The translations under genes and the position numbers were made by a program. From positions 2,202,001 through 2,266,000 of the forward strand of contig NZ_JAIQXE010000001.1 in NCBI RefSeq assembly GCF_020076305.1: DNA of 64,000 nucleotides, written 5' to 3'. This DNA is from Flavihumibacter profundi (lineage in GTDB: Bacteria > Bacteroidota > Bacteroidia > Chitinophagales > Chitinophagaceae). The notes beneath the pieces were generated by a model. It worked only from the letters and a program-made list of their open reading frames with translations. It was not told the DNA's origin and did not search any database. Shown in pieces: positions 16,952 to 27,625 of the stretch (position 1 is its first letter; every line of letters starts with the position of its first letter).

Positions 16952-19900
16952 TTAATTGTTGCCATTTAAATCGTCGGTATCAATCACCAATAATCCGTGG
17001 CTGTGGGCATGGTCACTGCAGGTGTGCATCAATTCCATGCTGGCACGGGCTGGTTGTACCGGGGCCCCGCTTTTCTTTTCAGCCAACATTTTTTGTATGA
17101 GCCGGTTTTTTTCCGCGGCGATCTTTGAACGAAGTTCCTTGTCCCTTTCGCGGTCGAAATAAACAATCCCATCTACGATGGTTTTTTCTGCCCGGGCATA
17201 AATACTGAGGGGATCATCGCTCCATAGTACCAGGTCTGCATCCTTGCCGGCTTTAATACTTCCCACGCGGTCAGCAACATGCAACATTTTCGCCGGGTTC
17301 AGGGTAACCATTTTAAGCGCATCTTCTTCACTCATGCCACCGTATTTAATACTCTTTGCAGCCTCCTGGTTCAGCCTGCGGGCCATTTCAGCATCATCCG
17401 AATTAATTGCCACATTCAGTCCAACGCGCTGCATAATGGTTGCGTTATAAGGAATAGCGTCAACAACTTCCATTTTGTAATTCCACCAATCGCTGAAGGT
17501 GGAAGCGTTCGATCCATGGGCTTTCATTTTGTCGGCTACTTTATAGCCTTCCAGTATATGCGTGAATGTATTGAAAGTAAATCCGAACTTTTCGCCAATG
17601 CGCATGGCAGCAGTAATTTCACTTTGCACGTAAGAATGGCAGGTGATAAACCTTTTCTTATTCATGATTTCAACAAGGGCATCGAGTTCGAGGTCGCGAC
17701 GGACTATACTCCACGGGTTAGCCGCAGTTGCGCCCTTCTTTCCTTTGACCTGTGCTGAAGCAGCCTTAATGGCGTTTTCATAATCACGGGCACGAGTAAA
17801 TGCATCGTTCAGTACTTCTTCAACACCCATCCGTGAATCGGGGAAACGGTTATTCTGGGGGGCGTAAGATTTTTTGACATTTTCACCCAGGGCGAATTTG
17901 ATAAAAGGATCCCAGTTGGCAAATTTCAGTCCCTCTGCATCAGCACCCCATCGCAATTTGATCAGTTGTGTCTGGCCACCGATTGTATTCGCGGAGCCGT
18001 GCAGGATATGTGAAGAAGTTACGCCTCCGCTCAGCTGCCGGTAAATATTAATATCATCAGGGTAAAGGTTATCGGCAATACGTACTTCGGAGGTGACTGA
18101 CTGTGCACCTTCATTAATGGAAGCTGCTGCAATATGGGAGTGCTCATCAATAATACCTGCAGTCAGGTGCTTACCGGTACCATCAACCACAATGGCACCT
18201 GCTTCAGAAAGGTTTTTACCTATAGCAGCAATTTTTCCATTTTTAACGAGCACATCAGTGCCATCCAGTTTACCTTCACTTTCGTTAGTCCAGACCGTTG
18301 CATTCCGGATGAGTATTGTTTGCGGCTTTGGCATAGTTTCCCAGCCATAGCCGTTGAATGGATACGTTATTTTACCCAATTCCAATGCAGGCGTTTTTTT
18401 AACGCTATCCTCTTTCACCACTGCCGCATTTTTAAATGAAGCAGTCCATAAAAGTTTTACACCATTCGCATCCTCGCCGGTTCCCTGCCATTGGCCGCTA
18501 TTATTCACACCGCTAAGCCGGATCATTTTCTGCGAGGCTTTACTCTCGGGGAAGCTTATACGAACCAGTTTGCCATTATAATTAACCGTTGCTTTCAGCG
18601 TATCCTTTCCAATAATGCTGGCGCTATTGTCCGGTTTCAGGTCGAGGGTATAGGCGTACGTTCCCTGGTCAGCGGAAACCGTCAATGCGTACTGGCCTGC
18701 AGCCGCAGACCAACCCGACTCGTTCACTGTATATTTTTCCCCCTGGATCCAATTCTGGTAAATAATTGTATTCCCCATAAAAACAGGTCCGGATGTAATG
18801 ATGAAATTGGCCAGTTTGCCGGGCTCCAGGCTTCCCACCTCATTATAAACGCCAATAAGGGTGGCCGGTGTCCTGGTTAAAGCTTCCAGTGCTTTTGCTT
18901 CAGTTAATCCGTATTCTATAGCTTTCCTGAGGTTGGCAAGGAACTGCCTGGTATCCTTCAGGTCTGCAGCAGTAAGGCAAAAAGGAATCTTAGCCTTTTC
19001 AAAAAATGCGGGATTTGAAGGTGCCATTTCCCAGTGTTTCATATCAGCCAGGGAAATAAAACGTGCATCATTGGGGTCTTCAACATCCATGGCCATGGGA
19101 AAATTCAGCGGCAGTATGAAGCTTGCTTTTGAATCTGCCATTTCGGCTATGCGCTGGTATTCATTACCGCCGGCCTTTATGATATACTGGATGCCAAACT
19201 CATCGCCAATTTTATCGGCCCTCAGGTCATTCCATTTATCATTCGCTTCAAAAACCTGAGGCAGTGAAAGGTTGTCATTCCAGGCTTTCAGGCTTAGGTT
19301 AAGTCCCTCTTTACTGGCATTAGACGTATACCATGCTGCATCCAGGAATGTCTGGCGCAACAGGGCGATACTGCCCATCAAACTGGTTGGGTAGCTTTGG
19401 GGGGAAGTGCCTTTGCTAAAAGAAAAGTGAGCCGAAGCTTTTTCCTTAATCACCACTTTGTTTTCTTTTTCATTGGCGAGGGTAACAAGGGCACCTGTGC
19501 CCCTAGCAATACCATCTTTCTGGTGGGTAAGGACAGTACCAAAACCGCTTTCGCGCAGGGCTTTAGCCTTTGCATCATCTGCCACAAAAATGGAAGCAGC
19601 CGAAACATCGGACCGGATGGCCTGGTTCCAGCCAAATGCGCCTTTACGGTTGGAAACCAGTTGGGCCGGCTGGCCGTAATCATATTCCCGTGGCTGCCTG
19701 GTTTCTATAGGCATGCCATAATCGCTGTACAGGTCAATAAAGGAAGGGTAAATAAATTTGCCCTTACAGTCAACCACCATAGCTTCTTTAGGTACAACTA
19801 CATTAGTACCGGCAGCAATAATCCTGCCCGCTTTAACTACCAGTGTAGCAGCTGTGAGGGTAGTTTTTTCGTTAGCAACAATTGTAGCATTGGTGAAGGC

Positions 19901-20035
19901 ATAGGTATTTTGTTTTTCGCCCCCTATGCCGTTAACCGGGAATGTCGGTTGTGCATGGGCGAGTGTCGCCAGGGACAGCAAGGCAGTCAATAAAAGCAGC
20001 CTTTCCCCTGGTATCGACGGGAAAAAATTTCTCAT
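16952..20035 (-). CDS. Two-domain secreted amidohydrolase
   Basis: 1,027 residues with a signal peptide (cleavage near AHA-QP, residue ~28). It holds two amidohydrolase modules. In the N-terminal one (~45-440) the metal-binding HxH is replaced (FIDLYSDYG), although the closing GSLEPGKLANFII motif is kept. A beta-rich linker follows (~440-570). The C-terminal module (~570-1000) keeps the ligands: DEHSHI (about residue 627), the His of FITCHSY and FNTFTHI, and the Asp of INSDDAE. It probably hydrolyses cyclic amides or dipeptides in the periplasm, as relatives do; the substrate is unknown. Cotranscribed with the single-domain gene downstream. Confidence 0.85.
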   Translation of the reverse strand: MRNFFPSIPGERLLLLTALLSLATLAHAQPTFPVNGIGGEKQNTYAFTNATIVANEKTTLTAATLVVKAGRIIAAGTNVVVPKEAMVVDCKGKFIYPSFIDLYSDYGMPIETRQPREYDYGQPAQLVSNRKGAFGWNQAIRSDVSAASIFVADDAKAKALRESGFGTVLTHQKDGIARGTGALVTLANEKENKVVIKEKASAHFSFSKGTSPQSYPTSLMGSIALLRQTFLDAAWYTSNASKEGLNLSLKAWNDNLSLPQVFEANDKWNDLRADKIGDEFGIQYIIKAGGNEYQRIAEMADSKASFILPLNFPMAMDVEDPNDARFISLADMKHWEMAPSNPAFFEKAKIPFCLTAADLKDTRQFLANLRKAIEYGLTEAKALEALTRTPATLIGVYNEVGSLEPGKLANFIITSGPVFMGNTIIYQNWIQGEKYTVNESGWSAAAGQYALTVSADQGTYAYTLDLKPDNSASIIGKDTLKATVNYNGKLVRISFPESKASQKMIRLSGVNNSGQWQGTGEDANGVKLLWTASFKNAAVVKEDSVKKTPALELGKITYPFNGYGWETMPKPQTILIRNATVWTNESEGKLDGTDVLVKNGKIAAIGKNLSEAGAIVVDGTGKHLTAGIIDEHSHIAAASINEGAQSVTSEVRIADNLYPDDINIYRQLSGGVTSSHILHGSANTIGGQTQLIKLRWGADAEGLKFANWDPFIKFALGENVKKSYAPQNNRFPDSRMGVEEVLNDAFTRARDYENAIKAASAQVKGKKGATAANPWSIVRRDLELDALVEIMNKKRFITCHSYVQSEITAAMRIGEKFGFTFNTFTHILEGYKVADKMKAHGSNASTFSDWWNYKMEVVDAIPYNATIMQRVGLNVAINSDDAEMARRLNQEAAKSIKYGGMSEEDALKMVTLNPAKMLHVADRVGSIKAGKDADLVLWSDDPLSIYARAEKTIVDGIVYFDRERDKELRSKIAAEKNRLIQKMLAEKKSGAPVQPARASMELMHTCSDHAHSHGLLVIDTDDLNGNN

Positions 20036-20123
20036 GAAAGTGTGCGTTTAATGTGTGTGTGTAAGCCGAATATAACTAAATGGCATAACTTAGACTACCG
20101 AATTATATCAACGGTATTTACAT

Positions 20124-20798
20124 ATGAATATCGCCGCTAATATTGACCATACGATCCTGAAACCCACTACCACTATTGCTGAGGTGGAGAAATTATGTAC
20201 TGAAGCAGTGCAGTTTGGTTTTGCGGCGGTTTGCCTGCCTCCGCCCTTTGTAAAGCGGGCAGCGACCATCCTTGCACCTACAGATGTAAAAGTGGCCACT
20301 GTAACGGGATTTCCATTCGGTTATTCAGCCACAGAAGCGAAGGTGGCCGAAACAATTTTGTCAGTAGTGGATGGCGCCCATGAAATAGATATGGTGATTA
20401 ACCTTATTGCACTGAAACAAAATGACTGGAATTACCTTCAGAAGGAAGTAAGCCTGTTGCGGGAAGTTTGCCATAACAAAGGCCGGATCCTGAAAGTAAT
20501 CATTGAATCAGGAATTTTGAGTGATGGGGAAATCATCAGTTGTTGCGAGAAACTGGGATCGCTGGGAATTGATTTTATGAAAACCTCAACGGGGTATGCC
20601 GAAAAAGGCGCGAGCCTTGAAGCGGTTCACCTGATGAAGCAACACCTGCCCCCGACTGTTAAAATAAAAGCATCCGGCGGGATCAGGGACTATGCCTTTG
20701 CAAAGGCATTAATCGATGCAGGCGCATCAAGACTGGGTTGCAGCAGCAGCGTCGCAATTGTAACGGGATCACCGGAACACCAGTTACAGAATTATTAA
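20124..20798 (+). CDS. deoC: Deoxyribose-phosphate aldolase
   Basis: 224 residues, the usual bacterial length. DeoC cleaves 2-deoxyribose 5-phosphate to glyceraldehyde 3-phosphate and acetaldehyde. Key residues by family motif are the Schiff-base Lys153 in FMKTSTGYA, Lys182 in KIKASGGIRDY and the Asp/Glu in VDGAHEIDMVIN. It is probably cotranscribed with the SPOR gene 31 bp downstream. No other deoxynucleoside catabolism gene is in view. Confidence 0.94.
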   Translation: MNIAANIDHTILKPTTTIAEVEKLCTEAVQFGFAAVCLPPPFVKRAATILAPTDVKVATVTGFPFGYSATEAKVAETILSVVDGAHEIDMVINLIALKQNDWNYLQKEVSLLREVCHNKGRILKVIIESGILSDGEIISCCEKLGSLGIDFMKTSTGYAEKGASLEAVHLMKQHLPPTVKIKASGGIRDYAFAKALIDAGASRLGCSSSVAIVTGSPEHQLQNY

Positions 20799-20829
20799 AA
20801 ACTGGCGGGAAATTTGATTATTTATATAC

Positions 20830-21258
20830 ATGAGACCATTTATATTACTGTTGGTTACTGGTTTTTTGTCCCTGGCTGCCGCTGCGCAATCAGACAGTTC
20901 GGCTTTGGCGGTTCATAAAGACCCGCGCATCGACCAGCTAATACGCAAACAGGCCGAGATCAATGAGTTTACTTCCCGCGAATCGCGCAGCATGGTAGCT
21001 GGTTTTCGCATCCAGGTCATCAATACCACCGACAGGAATGCTGCCATCCAGGCAAAAACTACGGTTTACAGGCTTTATCCCGAATTGAAAGCCTACCTGA
21101 TGTACCAGGCGCCATATTTCAGGCTGAGGGTAGGAAATTTCACGAACCGGAAAGATGCTGAAACCTATGAGCGCAAACTCAGCAAGGAATTCACCCAGAA
21201 TATGTTCATTGTAAATGACATGGTAGAAGTTAACCCTGACAAAAGCGGTGACCAGTAA
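20830..21258 (+). CDS. SPOR-domain secreted protein
   Basis: 142 residues with a signal peptide (cleavage near AAA-QS, residue ~20) and a C-terminal SPOR-like domain (~55-132; GFRIQVINTTDRNAAIQAK ... FRLRVGNFTNRKDAETY). SPOR domains bind glycan strands lacking stem peptides at division sites. There is no membrane anchor beyond the signal peptide, so it is probably periplasmic or peptidoglycan-bound. Confidence 0.85.
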   Translation: MRPFILLLVTGFLSLAAAAQSDSSALAVHKDPRIDQLIRKQAEINEFTSRESRSMVAGFRIQVINTTDRNAAIQAKTTVYRLYPELKAYLMYQAPYFRLRVGNFTNRKDAETYERKLSKEFTQNMFIVNDMVEVNPDKSGDQ

Positions 21259-21296
21259 GCTGAGAGTGGTAAGCGGCTCTCCCCTATCTTTGCCCT

Positions 21297-22487
21297 ATGT
21301 CATTATCCCAAAGTATCCGGCAATTGGCAGCCGCTTATGCAGATTATTTTATTGGTGTAAGGCGCCATTTGCATGCACATCCCGAATTAAGTTACCAGGA
21401 ATTTGAAACCAGCGCGTATATCCAGCAACAGCTACGCGAAATGGGTATCCCTTTTACCATAATGGCCGGAACAGGGGTGGTTGGCATTATCGAAGGACTT
21501 GATCCTGCATCCAGGGTAATTGCGCTTAGGGCAGACATGGATGCGTTACCGATAGAGGAGGCCAATGATATTCCCTATAAGTCTACAAGGCCGGGCGTCA
21601 TGCATGCCTGCGGCCATGATGTACATACCAGCTGCCTTTTAGGCGCTGCAAAAATACTGGTGGAATTAAAAGACAAGTGGACCGGTACTGTAAAACTGAT
21701 CTTTCAACCCGGTGAAGAAAAGAATCCAGGCGGTGCCAGCCTGATGATCCGGGACGGTGTCCTGGAAAATCCTAGGCCATCAGCCATTTTTGGTTTGCAT
21801 GTACACCCGCAACTGCCAATAGGCCAATTAAGCTTCAGGCCAGGAATGGTAATGGCCAGCGCGGATGAATTGTATATAACGATAAAGGGTAAGGGAGGGC
21901 ACGCAGCTGCGCCCCATTTGACGGTGGACACCATATTGGTAGCCTCCCATTTGGTGGTGGCCCTGCAACAGGTCATCAGCAGGAACCGCGACCCGCACCA
22001 ACCATCGGTGTTATCAATCACTTCATTCCAGGGTGGCCACACCACAAATGTTATTCCCAGTGAAGTAAAACTGATGGGAACTTTCCGGGCCATGAATGAG
22101 CAATGGCGTTTCAAAGCGCATGAGCTGATCAGGAAAATAACAGAAGGCATTTCCCATTCAATGGGAGCTGAAATAGACTGCCACATTGATGTTGGTTATC
22201 CGACAGTTTACAACAATGAAACCCTGCACCAGGAAGCCAATGAACTGGCAAAAACTTATATGGGGGAAGGCCATGTGGAGGAAACAGAGCTGAGAATGGG
22301 TGCGGAAGATTTTGGGTATTACTCGCAACAGATCCCGGGCTGCTTTTTCAGGCTTGGTGTAATGAATGTTGAAAAGGGCATAGTTTCAGGTGTACATACA
22401 CCCACTTTTAATATTGATGAATCGGCCATAGAAACAGGTATGGGCATTATGGCATGGATGGGCGCCAAAGCGCATTCGACTGCCTGA
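21297..22487 (+). CDS. M20-family amidohydrolase (N-acyl amino acid hydrolase)
   Basis: 396 residues of the M20D/HipO-AbgB group: zinc- or manganese-dependent hydrolases that free amino acids from N-acyl forms. Metal-binding motifs are MHACGHDVH (Cys105, His107), QPGEE (Glu140-Glu141, general base and ligand), HPQL and the late His in SGVHTPTFN. There is no signal peptide, so it is cytoplasmic. A TATCTTTG box (21285-21292) ends only 4 bp before the ATG, so if used it would give a nearly leaderless mRNA. The alternative is readthrough from the SPOR gene 38 bp upstream. Confidence 0.88.
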   Translation: MSLSQSIRQLAAAYADYFIGVRRHLHAHPELSYQEFETSAYIQQQLREMGIPFTIMAGTGVVGIIEGLDPASRVIALRADMDALPIEEANDIPYKSTRPGVMHACGHDVHTSCLLGAAKILVELKDKWTGTVKLIFQPGEEKNPGGASLMIRDGVLENPRPSAIFGLHVHPQLPIGQLSFRPGMVMASADELYITIKGKGGHAAAPHLTVDTILVASHLVVALQQVISRNRDPHQPSVLSITSFQGGHTTNVIPSEVKLMGTFRAMNEQWRFKAHELIRKITEGISHSMGAEIDCHIDVGYPTVYNNETLHQEANELAKTYMGEGHVEETELRMGAEDFGYYSQQIPGCFFRLGVMNVEKGIVSGVHTPTFNIDESAIETGMGIMAWMGAKAHSTA

Positions 22488-22543
22488 TTGCATTTTCGTA
22501 ATTTGCAATACTGTTTCACGAACCGTACCCCTAAAAATTTTGT

Positions 22544-24889
22544 ATGAGCAAAGAAACCAGACGAACGGAAGCCCTGGAATACCATTCCAAGGGAAAGCCC
22601 GGAAAAATCGAAGTTGTTCCAACAAAAGAGGCTAAAACCCAACGTGATTTATCGCTTGCTTACAGTCCTGGTGTAGCCGAACCCTGCAAGGAAATTGCTG
22701 AAAATCGCGAAAACGTATATAAATATACTGCCAAGGGAAACCTGGTGGGAGTAATCACAAATGGGACAGCGGTACTCGGGCTGGGCGATATTGGTCCGGA
22801 AGCCAGCAAGCCGGTGATGGAAGGGAAAGGGGTACTGTTCAAGATTTTTGCAGATATAGATGTGTTTGATATAGAGGTAAATGAAAAAGACCCGGTAAAG
22901 TTTGTTGAAATTGTAAAAGCGCTTGAACCCACATTTGGTGGCATCAACCTTGAGGACATTAAAGCGCCGGAATGTTTTTATATAGAGCAGGAGCTCAAAA
23001 AGCACATGAACATTCCTGTTATGCACGACGACCAGCATGGAACTGCGATCATAAGTTCTGCTGCGCTGTTGAATGCGCTTGAGTTGCAAAAGAAAAAAAT
23101 TGATAAAGTCCGGTTTGTGGTTAATGGCGCGGGAGCAGCTGCCATGGCCTGTATGAAGCTGTATGTTTCGCTGGGTGCACAGCATGAAAACTTTATTGTA
23201 TTTGATAAGGAGGGTGTGCTGCATACCGGCCGTACCGATTTGGGTGAAGACAAATTACCATTTGCTGTTAAAGCTGCTGACTGGACACTTGCCAAAGCCA
23301 TGAAAGATGCCGATGTGTTTTTAGGATTAAGTGTTGCCAATGTTGTCACTACGGAAATGGTACAATCGATGGGGAAACAGCCCATTGTTTTTGCAATGGC
23401 CAATCCTGATCCGGAAATCACCTATGAAACAGCGGTAGCAGCCAGGAAAGATATTATTATGGCAACGGGCCGCAGTGATTATCCCAACCAGGTGAACAAT
23501 GTGCTGGGCTTCCCTTTTATATTCAGGGGTGCGCTGGATGTGCGGGCAAGGCAAATCAATGAAGCCATGAAACTGGCTGCGGTGCGTGCCCTTGCAGACC
23601 TTGCGAAGAGCCCGGTTCCAGAAATCGTAAACCTGGCCTATAATGAAAGGAATATCAGCTTCGGTCCCACTTATATCATTCCAAAGCCCCTGGATCCCCG
23701 TTTACTGGAAACTGTGGCGCCGGCGGTAGCCAGGGCTGCTATTGAAAGCGGGGTGGCTCAATCGACAATAACAGACTGGAATGCTTATGGTGCTGAGCTC
23801 AACCGCAGGCTCGGGCTGGACAACCAGTTGATGCGGGTTATTGGCAGCAAGGCAAGAAGCAACCCGAAACGACTGGTATTTGCGGAAGCGGACAACCTCA
23901 AAATCCTTAAAGTTGCCCAACTTGTTTTCGAGGAAGGTGTCGCATATCCTATCCTGCTAGGTGACGAGAAAAAAATCAATCGAATTGCCGAATTGAATAG
24001 TATTGACCTCAGCAGCATTCCAATTATTGATCCCCGGAGCGATGAGCAGGAGGAAAAAAGAAGGCAGTATGCACAACTGTTATTCCAGAAAAGGCAGCGA
24101 AAGGGCATGAATAAATACGAGTCATTCAAAATTATGAAAGACCGTAACTATTTTGGATGTATGATGGTGGAAACAGGCGATGCCGATGCAATGATATCGG
24201 GTTTAACAAGGAACTATGATGAAACCATCCGGCCGGCAATACAGGTAATCGGAACAGAAGAAGGGGTGAAAAAAATTGCAGGCATGTACCTGCTGCTCAC
24301 CAAAAAAGGCCCGTTATTCCTGGCAGATACGACAGTGAATTTCAATCCAACAGCAGCAGAGCTCGCAGAAATCACTTTGATGGTAGCAAAAGAGGTAAGG
24401 AATTTCAACCTGGTACCGCGCATCGCGATGCTGAGCTATTCCAATTTCGGAAGCAATGCCTCACCAGAGGCCAGGCTGGTAGCAGATGCGCGCAGGATGG
24501 TAAAAGAACGCAACCCTTCCTTGATAGTGGATGGTGAAATGCAGGCCAGCGTTGCATTTAATAAGCAGGTATTAAAAGAGAATTACCCGTTCAGCGAGTT
24601 GGTTGACCAGGATGTAAATACCCTGATCTTCCCCAACCTTGCATCCGGTAACATAGCCTATAACCTGATGAAGGAAGTAGGAGGTGCTGATGCCATCGGG
24701 CCGATCCTACTCGGCATTAAAAAACCCGTGCATGTATTGCAGTTAGGCAGTTCAGTGCGGAGTATCTTTAACATGGCATTGATTGCAGTGATAGATGCCC
24801 AGATGAAATGCCATAAAACACCGGTAGATGATATAATCACCAAGTCAAAATGGTGGAAACGTTTCAAGAAGGTATCCCGGGATATGTAA
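22544..24889 (+). CDS. maeB: NADP-dependent malic enzyme with phosphotransacetylase domain
   Basis: 781 residues. The N-terminal ~430 are malic enzyme (oxidative decarboxylation of malate to pyruvate, giving NADPH). Visible motifs include [21 protein letters not shown], the nucleotide-binding [18 protein letters not shown] and [10 protein letters not shown]. The C-terminal ~330 resemble phosphate acetyltransferase, which in MaeB proteins is regulatory (acetyl-CoA sensing) rather than catalytic. Typical full length for MaeB (~760). Monocistronic or leading into mlaE 48 bp downstream. Confidence 0.95.
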   Translation: MSKETRRTEALEYHSKGKPGKIEVVPTKEAKTQRDLSLAYSPGVAEPCKEIAENRENVYKYTAKGNLVGVITNGTAVLGLGDIGPEASKPVMEGKGVLFKIFADIDVFDIEVNEKDPVKFVEIVKALEPTFGGINLEDIKAPECFYIEQELKKHMNIPVMHDDQHGTAIISSAALLNALELQKKKIDKVRFVVNGAGAAAMACMKLYVSLGAQHENFIVFDKEGVLHTGRTDLGEDKLPFAVKAADWTLAKAMKDADVFLGLSVANVVTTEMVQSMGKQPIVFAMANPDPEITYETAVAARKDIIMATGRSDYPNQVNNVLGFPFIFRGALDVRARQINEAMKLAAVRALADLAKSPVPEIVNLAYNERNISFGPTYIIPKPLDPRLLETVAPAVARAAIESGVAQSTITDWNAYGAELNRRLGLDNQLMRVIGSKARSNPKRLVFAEADNLKILKVAQLVFEEGVAYPILLGDEKKINRIAELNSIDLSSIPIIDPRSDEQEEKRRQYAQLLFQKRQRKGMNKYESFKIMKDRNYFGCMMVETGDADAMISGLTRNYDETIRPAIQVIGTEEGVKKIAGMYLLLTKKGPLFLADTTVNFNPTAAELAEITLMVAKEVRNFNLVPRIAMLSYSNFGSNASPEARLVADARRMVKERNPSLIVDGEMQASVAFNKQVLKENYPFSELVDQDVNTLIFPNLASGNIAYNLMKEVGGADAIGPILLGIKKPVHVLQLGSSVRSIFNMALIAVIDAQMKCHKTPVDDIITKSKWWKRFKKVSRDM

Positions 24890-24937
24890 TGGAAGGGACA
24901 CCAAATAATTTGTATTTTACGCAGTAAGCAGGAAAGC

Positions 24938-25675
24938 ATGAAAATTTTTACGGAGTTTGGCAGGTATATACTTATGCTGAAAGGCATGTTCTCGAAGCCC
25001 GAGAACACTAAGGTATACTGGAAGGAATTTATGCACCAGTGCAGTGATATTGGAATCGGGTCACTGGGAATTGTGGTGATCATTTCATTTTTTATGGGCG
25101 CTGTGTCAACCCTGCAAACTGCCTACCAGCTGGTTAGCCCGGTGATTCCCAAATCGTCCATTGCACAGATTGTCCGGGATACTGTATTACTGGAATTTGC
25201 CCCCACACTGGTTTGTATCGTATTAGCAGGTGTGGTTGGCAGTAAGATTGCGAGTGAGCTGGGAAATATGCGGGTAAGCGAGCAGATTGATGCACTGGAG
25301 ATCATGGGCATAAATACAAAAACATACCTGGTACTTCCTAAGATAGTGGCTGCGCTGATCGTTATACCCATGCTGGTGGTAATTTCTGCCGGTTTAGGCA
25401 TTTGGGGCGGACGGATTGCAGGAACTGCGACGGGAATTTTATCTACAACTGATTTCGATAAAGGATTACTGAAGGCTTTCCTTCCGTATAATGTGTTTTT
25501 TGCTATGGTGAAAGCTTATGTATTTTCCTTTATTATCTCCAGTGTCCCGGCATTCTACGGATACTATGTAGAAGGAGGCGCACTTGAAATCGGCCGGGCC
25601 AGTACAAAATCAGTAGTGGTAAGCTGTGTATTGATTTTGTTTGCCGATTATGTATTGGCGGCCTTACTCCTTTAA
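24938..25675 (+). CDS. mlaE: MlaE-family ABC transporter permease
   Basis: 245 residues with about five or six transmembrane segments and the family signature (LLEFAPTLVCIVLAGVVGSKIASELGNMRVSEQIDALE). Such permeases work with MlaF-type ATPases and MlaD/MCE proteins in phospholipid traffic between the membranes. AGGAA precedes the ATG. The ATPase gene follows after 9 bp; no mlaD is adjacent, the next gene being sucD. Confidence 0.92.
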   Translation: MKIFTEFGRYILMLKGMFSKPENTKVYWKEFMHQCSDIGIGSLGIVVIISFFMGAVSTLQTAYQLVSPVIPKSSIAQIVRDTVLLEFAPTLVCIVLAGVVGSKIASELGNMRVSEQIDALEIMGINTKTYLVLPKIVAALIVIPMLVVISAGLGIWGGRIAGTATGILSTTDFDKGLLKAFLPYNVFFAMVKAYVFSFIISSVPAFYGYYVEGGALEIGRASTKSVVVSCVLILFADYVLAALLL

Positions 25676-25684
25676 CCAGACACT

Positions 25685-26494
25685 ATGATTGAGGTAAAAA
25701 ATATTGTAAAAGGTTTTGGTGACAGGATTGTCATTAATGATGTCAGCGCGACCATGGAAGCGGGTAAATGCAACCTGATTATTGGCTCGAGCGGCAGTGG
25801 CAAAACTGTTTTCATGAAATGCCTGGTTGGCCTCTTTGAGCCCGACAGCGGACAGATATTATACGGCGGTGAAGACTTTACCAAAATGGATGACGAGCAC
25901 AGGAAAGAGATCCGGAAAGAAATAGGTATGCTTTTCCAGGGGTCAGCCTTATTTGACAGTTTAAATGTTGAACAAAATGTGCAGTTCCCACTTGATATGT
26001 TTACCAACTGGACCCATGCAGAAAAAAGAAAAAGGGTAAATGAGGTACTTGACCGGGTAAACCTGGAAGGTGCCAATAAAAAATTTCCTTCAGAGATCAG
26101 TGGCGGGATGAAAAAAAGGGTGGGCATTGCGCGGGCAGTAGTATTGAACCCAAAATACCTGTTTTGCGATGAACCGAACTCAGGCCTAGATCCACAAACC
26201 TCACTGGTCATAGATAAGCTGATCAAGGACCTGACCCTTGAATTTAACATTACCACTGTGGTGAACACCCACGATATGAATAGCGTGATGGAAATCGGGG
26301 ATAAAATAATTTACATGTACCAGGGCTGCAAGGAATGGGAAGGAAACAATAAGGAGATCATATTCAGTAAAAACCAACGCCTGAATGATTTTATTTTTGC
26401 TTCAGAATTCCTGAAAGATGCCAAGGACATGCGTATGCTGGAACAGGCCGGCAAGATTGATAATAACCGGAATATGGATGAGCTGATGAAATAA
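25685..26494 (+). CDS. mlaF: MlaF-family ABC transporter ATPase
   Basis: 269 residues. Walker A is GSSGSGKT (34-41), the signature is [13 protein letters not shown], and Walker B is [12 protein letters not shown], with Asn in place of the more common Thr of DEPTSGLD. The H-loop is in NTHDMNS. It pairs with the MlaE permease encoded just upstream. The ~40-residue C-terminal extension after the ATPase core is charged, as in other Bacteroidota MlaF proteins. Confidence 0.93.
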   Translation: MIEVKNIVKGFGDRIVINDVSATMEAGKCNLIIGSSGSGKTVFMKCLVGLFEPDSGQILYGGEDFTKMDDEHRKEIRKEIGMLFQGSALFDSLNVEQNVQFPLDMFTNWTHAEKRKRVNEVLDRVNLEGANKKFPSEISGGMKKRVGIARAVVLNPKYLFCDEPNSGLDPQTSLVIDKLIKDLTLEFNITTVVNTHDMNSVMEIGDKIIYMYQGCKEWEGNNKEIIFSKNQRLNDFIFASEFLKDAKDMRMLEQAGKIDNNRNMDELMK

Positions 26495-26504
26495 TGGGCG
26501 GGCA

Positions 26505-26534
26505 TTTGTTTTTCCACATTTTCCTTTAGTTTTG
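26505..26534 (+). promoter_or_regulatory. Bacteroidota promoter of sucD
   Basis: TTTG (26505-26508), an 18-bp spacer and TAGTTTTG (26527-26534) fit TTTG-N19-TAnnTTTG closely. The leader to the ATG at 26580 is about 40 nt. Confidence 0.7.
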
Positions 26535-26579
26535 CCCCCGATCCGCCAATCCGGGGTATCTACAATAAAACCAATTCAA

Positions 26580-27452
26580 ATGAGTGTTTTAGTCAACAGT
26601 CAATCTAAAATCCTGGTTCAGGGATTTACAGGAACAGAAGGTACATTCCATGCTACACAAATGCTGGATTATGGTACAAATGTAGTTGGTGGTGTTACTC
26701 CTGGCAAAGGCGGCTCTAGCCACCTGGATCGTCCTGTATTTAATACTGTTGCGGAAGCTGTCCAGGCAACCGGCGCCAATGTGTCGATCATTTTTGTACC
26801 GCCTGTATTTGCTGCAGATGCCATTATGGAAGCAGCTGATGCCGGGATTGACCTGGTAGTTTGTATTACCGAAGGCATCCCGGTCCAGGATATGGTAAAG
26901 GCAAAAAGTTTCCTGCAAGGTAAAAAGACCCGTTTGGTAGGACCAAACTGCCCGGGGGTGATAACTGCCGGCGAATGCAAAGTGGGCATTATGCCAGGTA
27001 ATATATTCGTAAAAGGTTCAGTAGGTATAGTATCAAAAAGCGGTACCCTTACTTATGAAGCAGCTGATCAATTGGCAAAAGCAGGATTAGGCGTTACAAC
27101 TGCCATAGGAATAGGTGGGGATCCGATCATCGGAACAACTACCAAAGAGGCTGTTGAGTTATTAATGAATGACCCGGCAACTGTGGCAATTGTTATGATT
27201 GGTGAAATTGGTGGTGGAATGGAAGCTGAGGCAGCACGTTGGATTAAGGACAATGGCAAAAAGCCAGTTGTTGGATTTATTGCCGGCCAGACAGCGCCTC
27301 CGGGCCGTCGTATGGGACATGCCGGTGCGATCATTGGCGGGGCAGATGATACCGCAGCCGCAAAAATGAAGATCATGGAGGAATGTGGTATCCATGTAGT
27401 GAAGAGTCCGGCTGATATTGGTAAACGTATGGCAGAAGTTATTAGCCTGTAA
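26580..27452 (+). CDS. sucD: Succinate-CoA ligase subunit alpha
   Basis: 290 residues from the ATG at 26580 ([21 protein letters not shown]). The open frame extends upstream only to a TTG at 26532, inside the promoter. SucD binds CoA through the Rossmann-like N-terminus and carries the phosphohistidine, here His247 in [12 protein letters not shown]. With SucC it converts succinyl-CoA to succinate with ATP or GTP formation in the TCA cycle. sucC is not next to it. It has its own promoter and terminator. Confidence 0.96.
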   Translation: MSVLVNSQSKILVQGFTGTEGTFHATQMLDYGTNVVGGVTPGKGGSSHLDRPVFNTVAEAVQATGANVSIIFVPPVFAADAIMEAADAGIDLVVCITEGIPVQDMVKAKSFLQGKKTRLVGPNCPGVITAGECKVGIMPGNIFVKGSVGIVSKSGTLTYEAADQLAKAGLGVTTAIGIGGDPIIGTTTKEAVELLMNDPATVAIVMIGEIGGGMEAEAARWIKDNGKKPVVGFIAGQTAPPGRRMGHAGAIIGGADDTAAAKMKIMEECGIHVVKSPADIGKRMAEVISL

Positions 27453-27472
27453 AGCAATTCACATACTATTTT

Positions 27473-27500
27473 AAAATGGCGCAATATATGCGCCATTTTT
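27473..27500 (+). terminator. Terminator of sucD
   Basis: The 11-bp stem 27473-27483 with 27489-27499, loop ATATA, ends in a T-run, 20 bp after the stop. Confidence 0.88.
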
Positions 27501-27625
27501 GCGTTTGGAGTGCTTTATTCCCCATAGAATTACATTTATAAGCCTTACTTTAATCCATTGCCCTGTTTAAACAAAAAATAATCAGAGTTAACCTCTGTAT
27601 TATCTACTTGAACCAAAACAGCGGT

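Noticed and set aside
26532-26579. Upstream extension of sucD to a TTG.
   Set aside because: It lies inside the promoter -7 box; family members start at the ATG at 26580.
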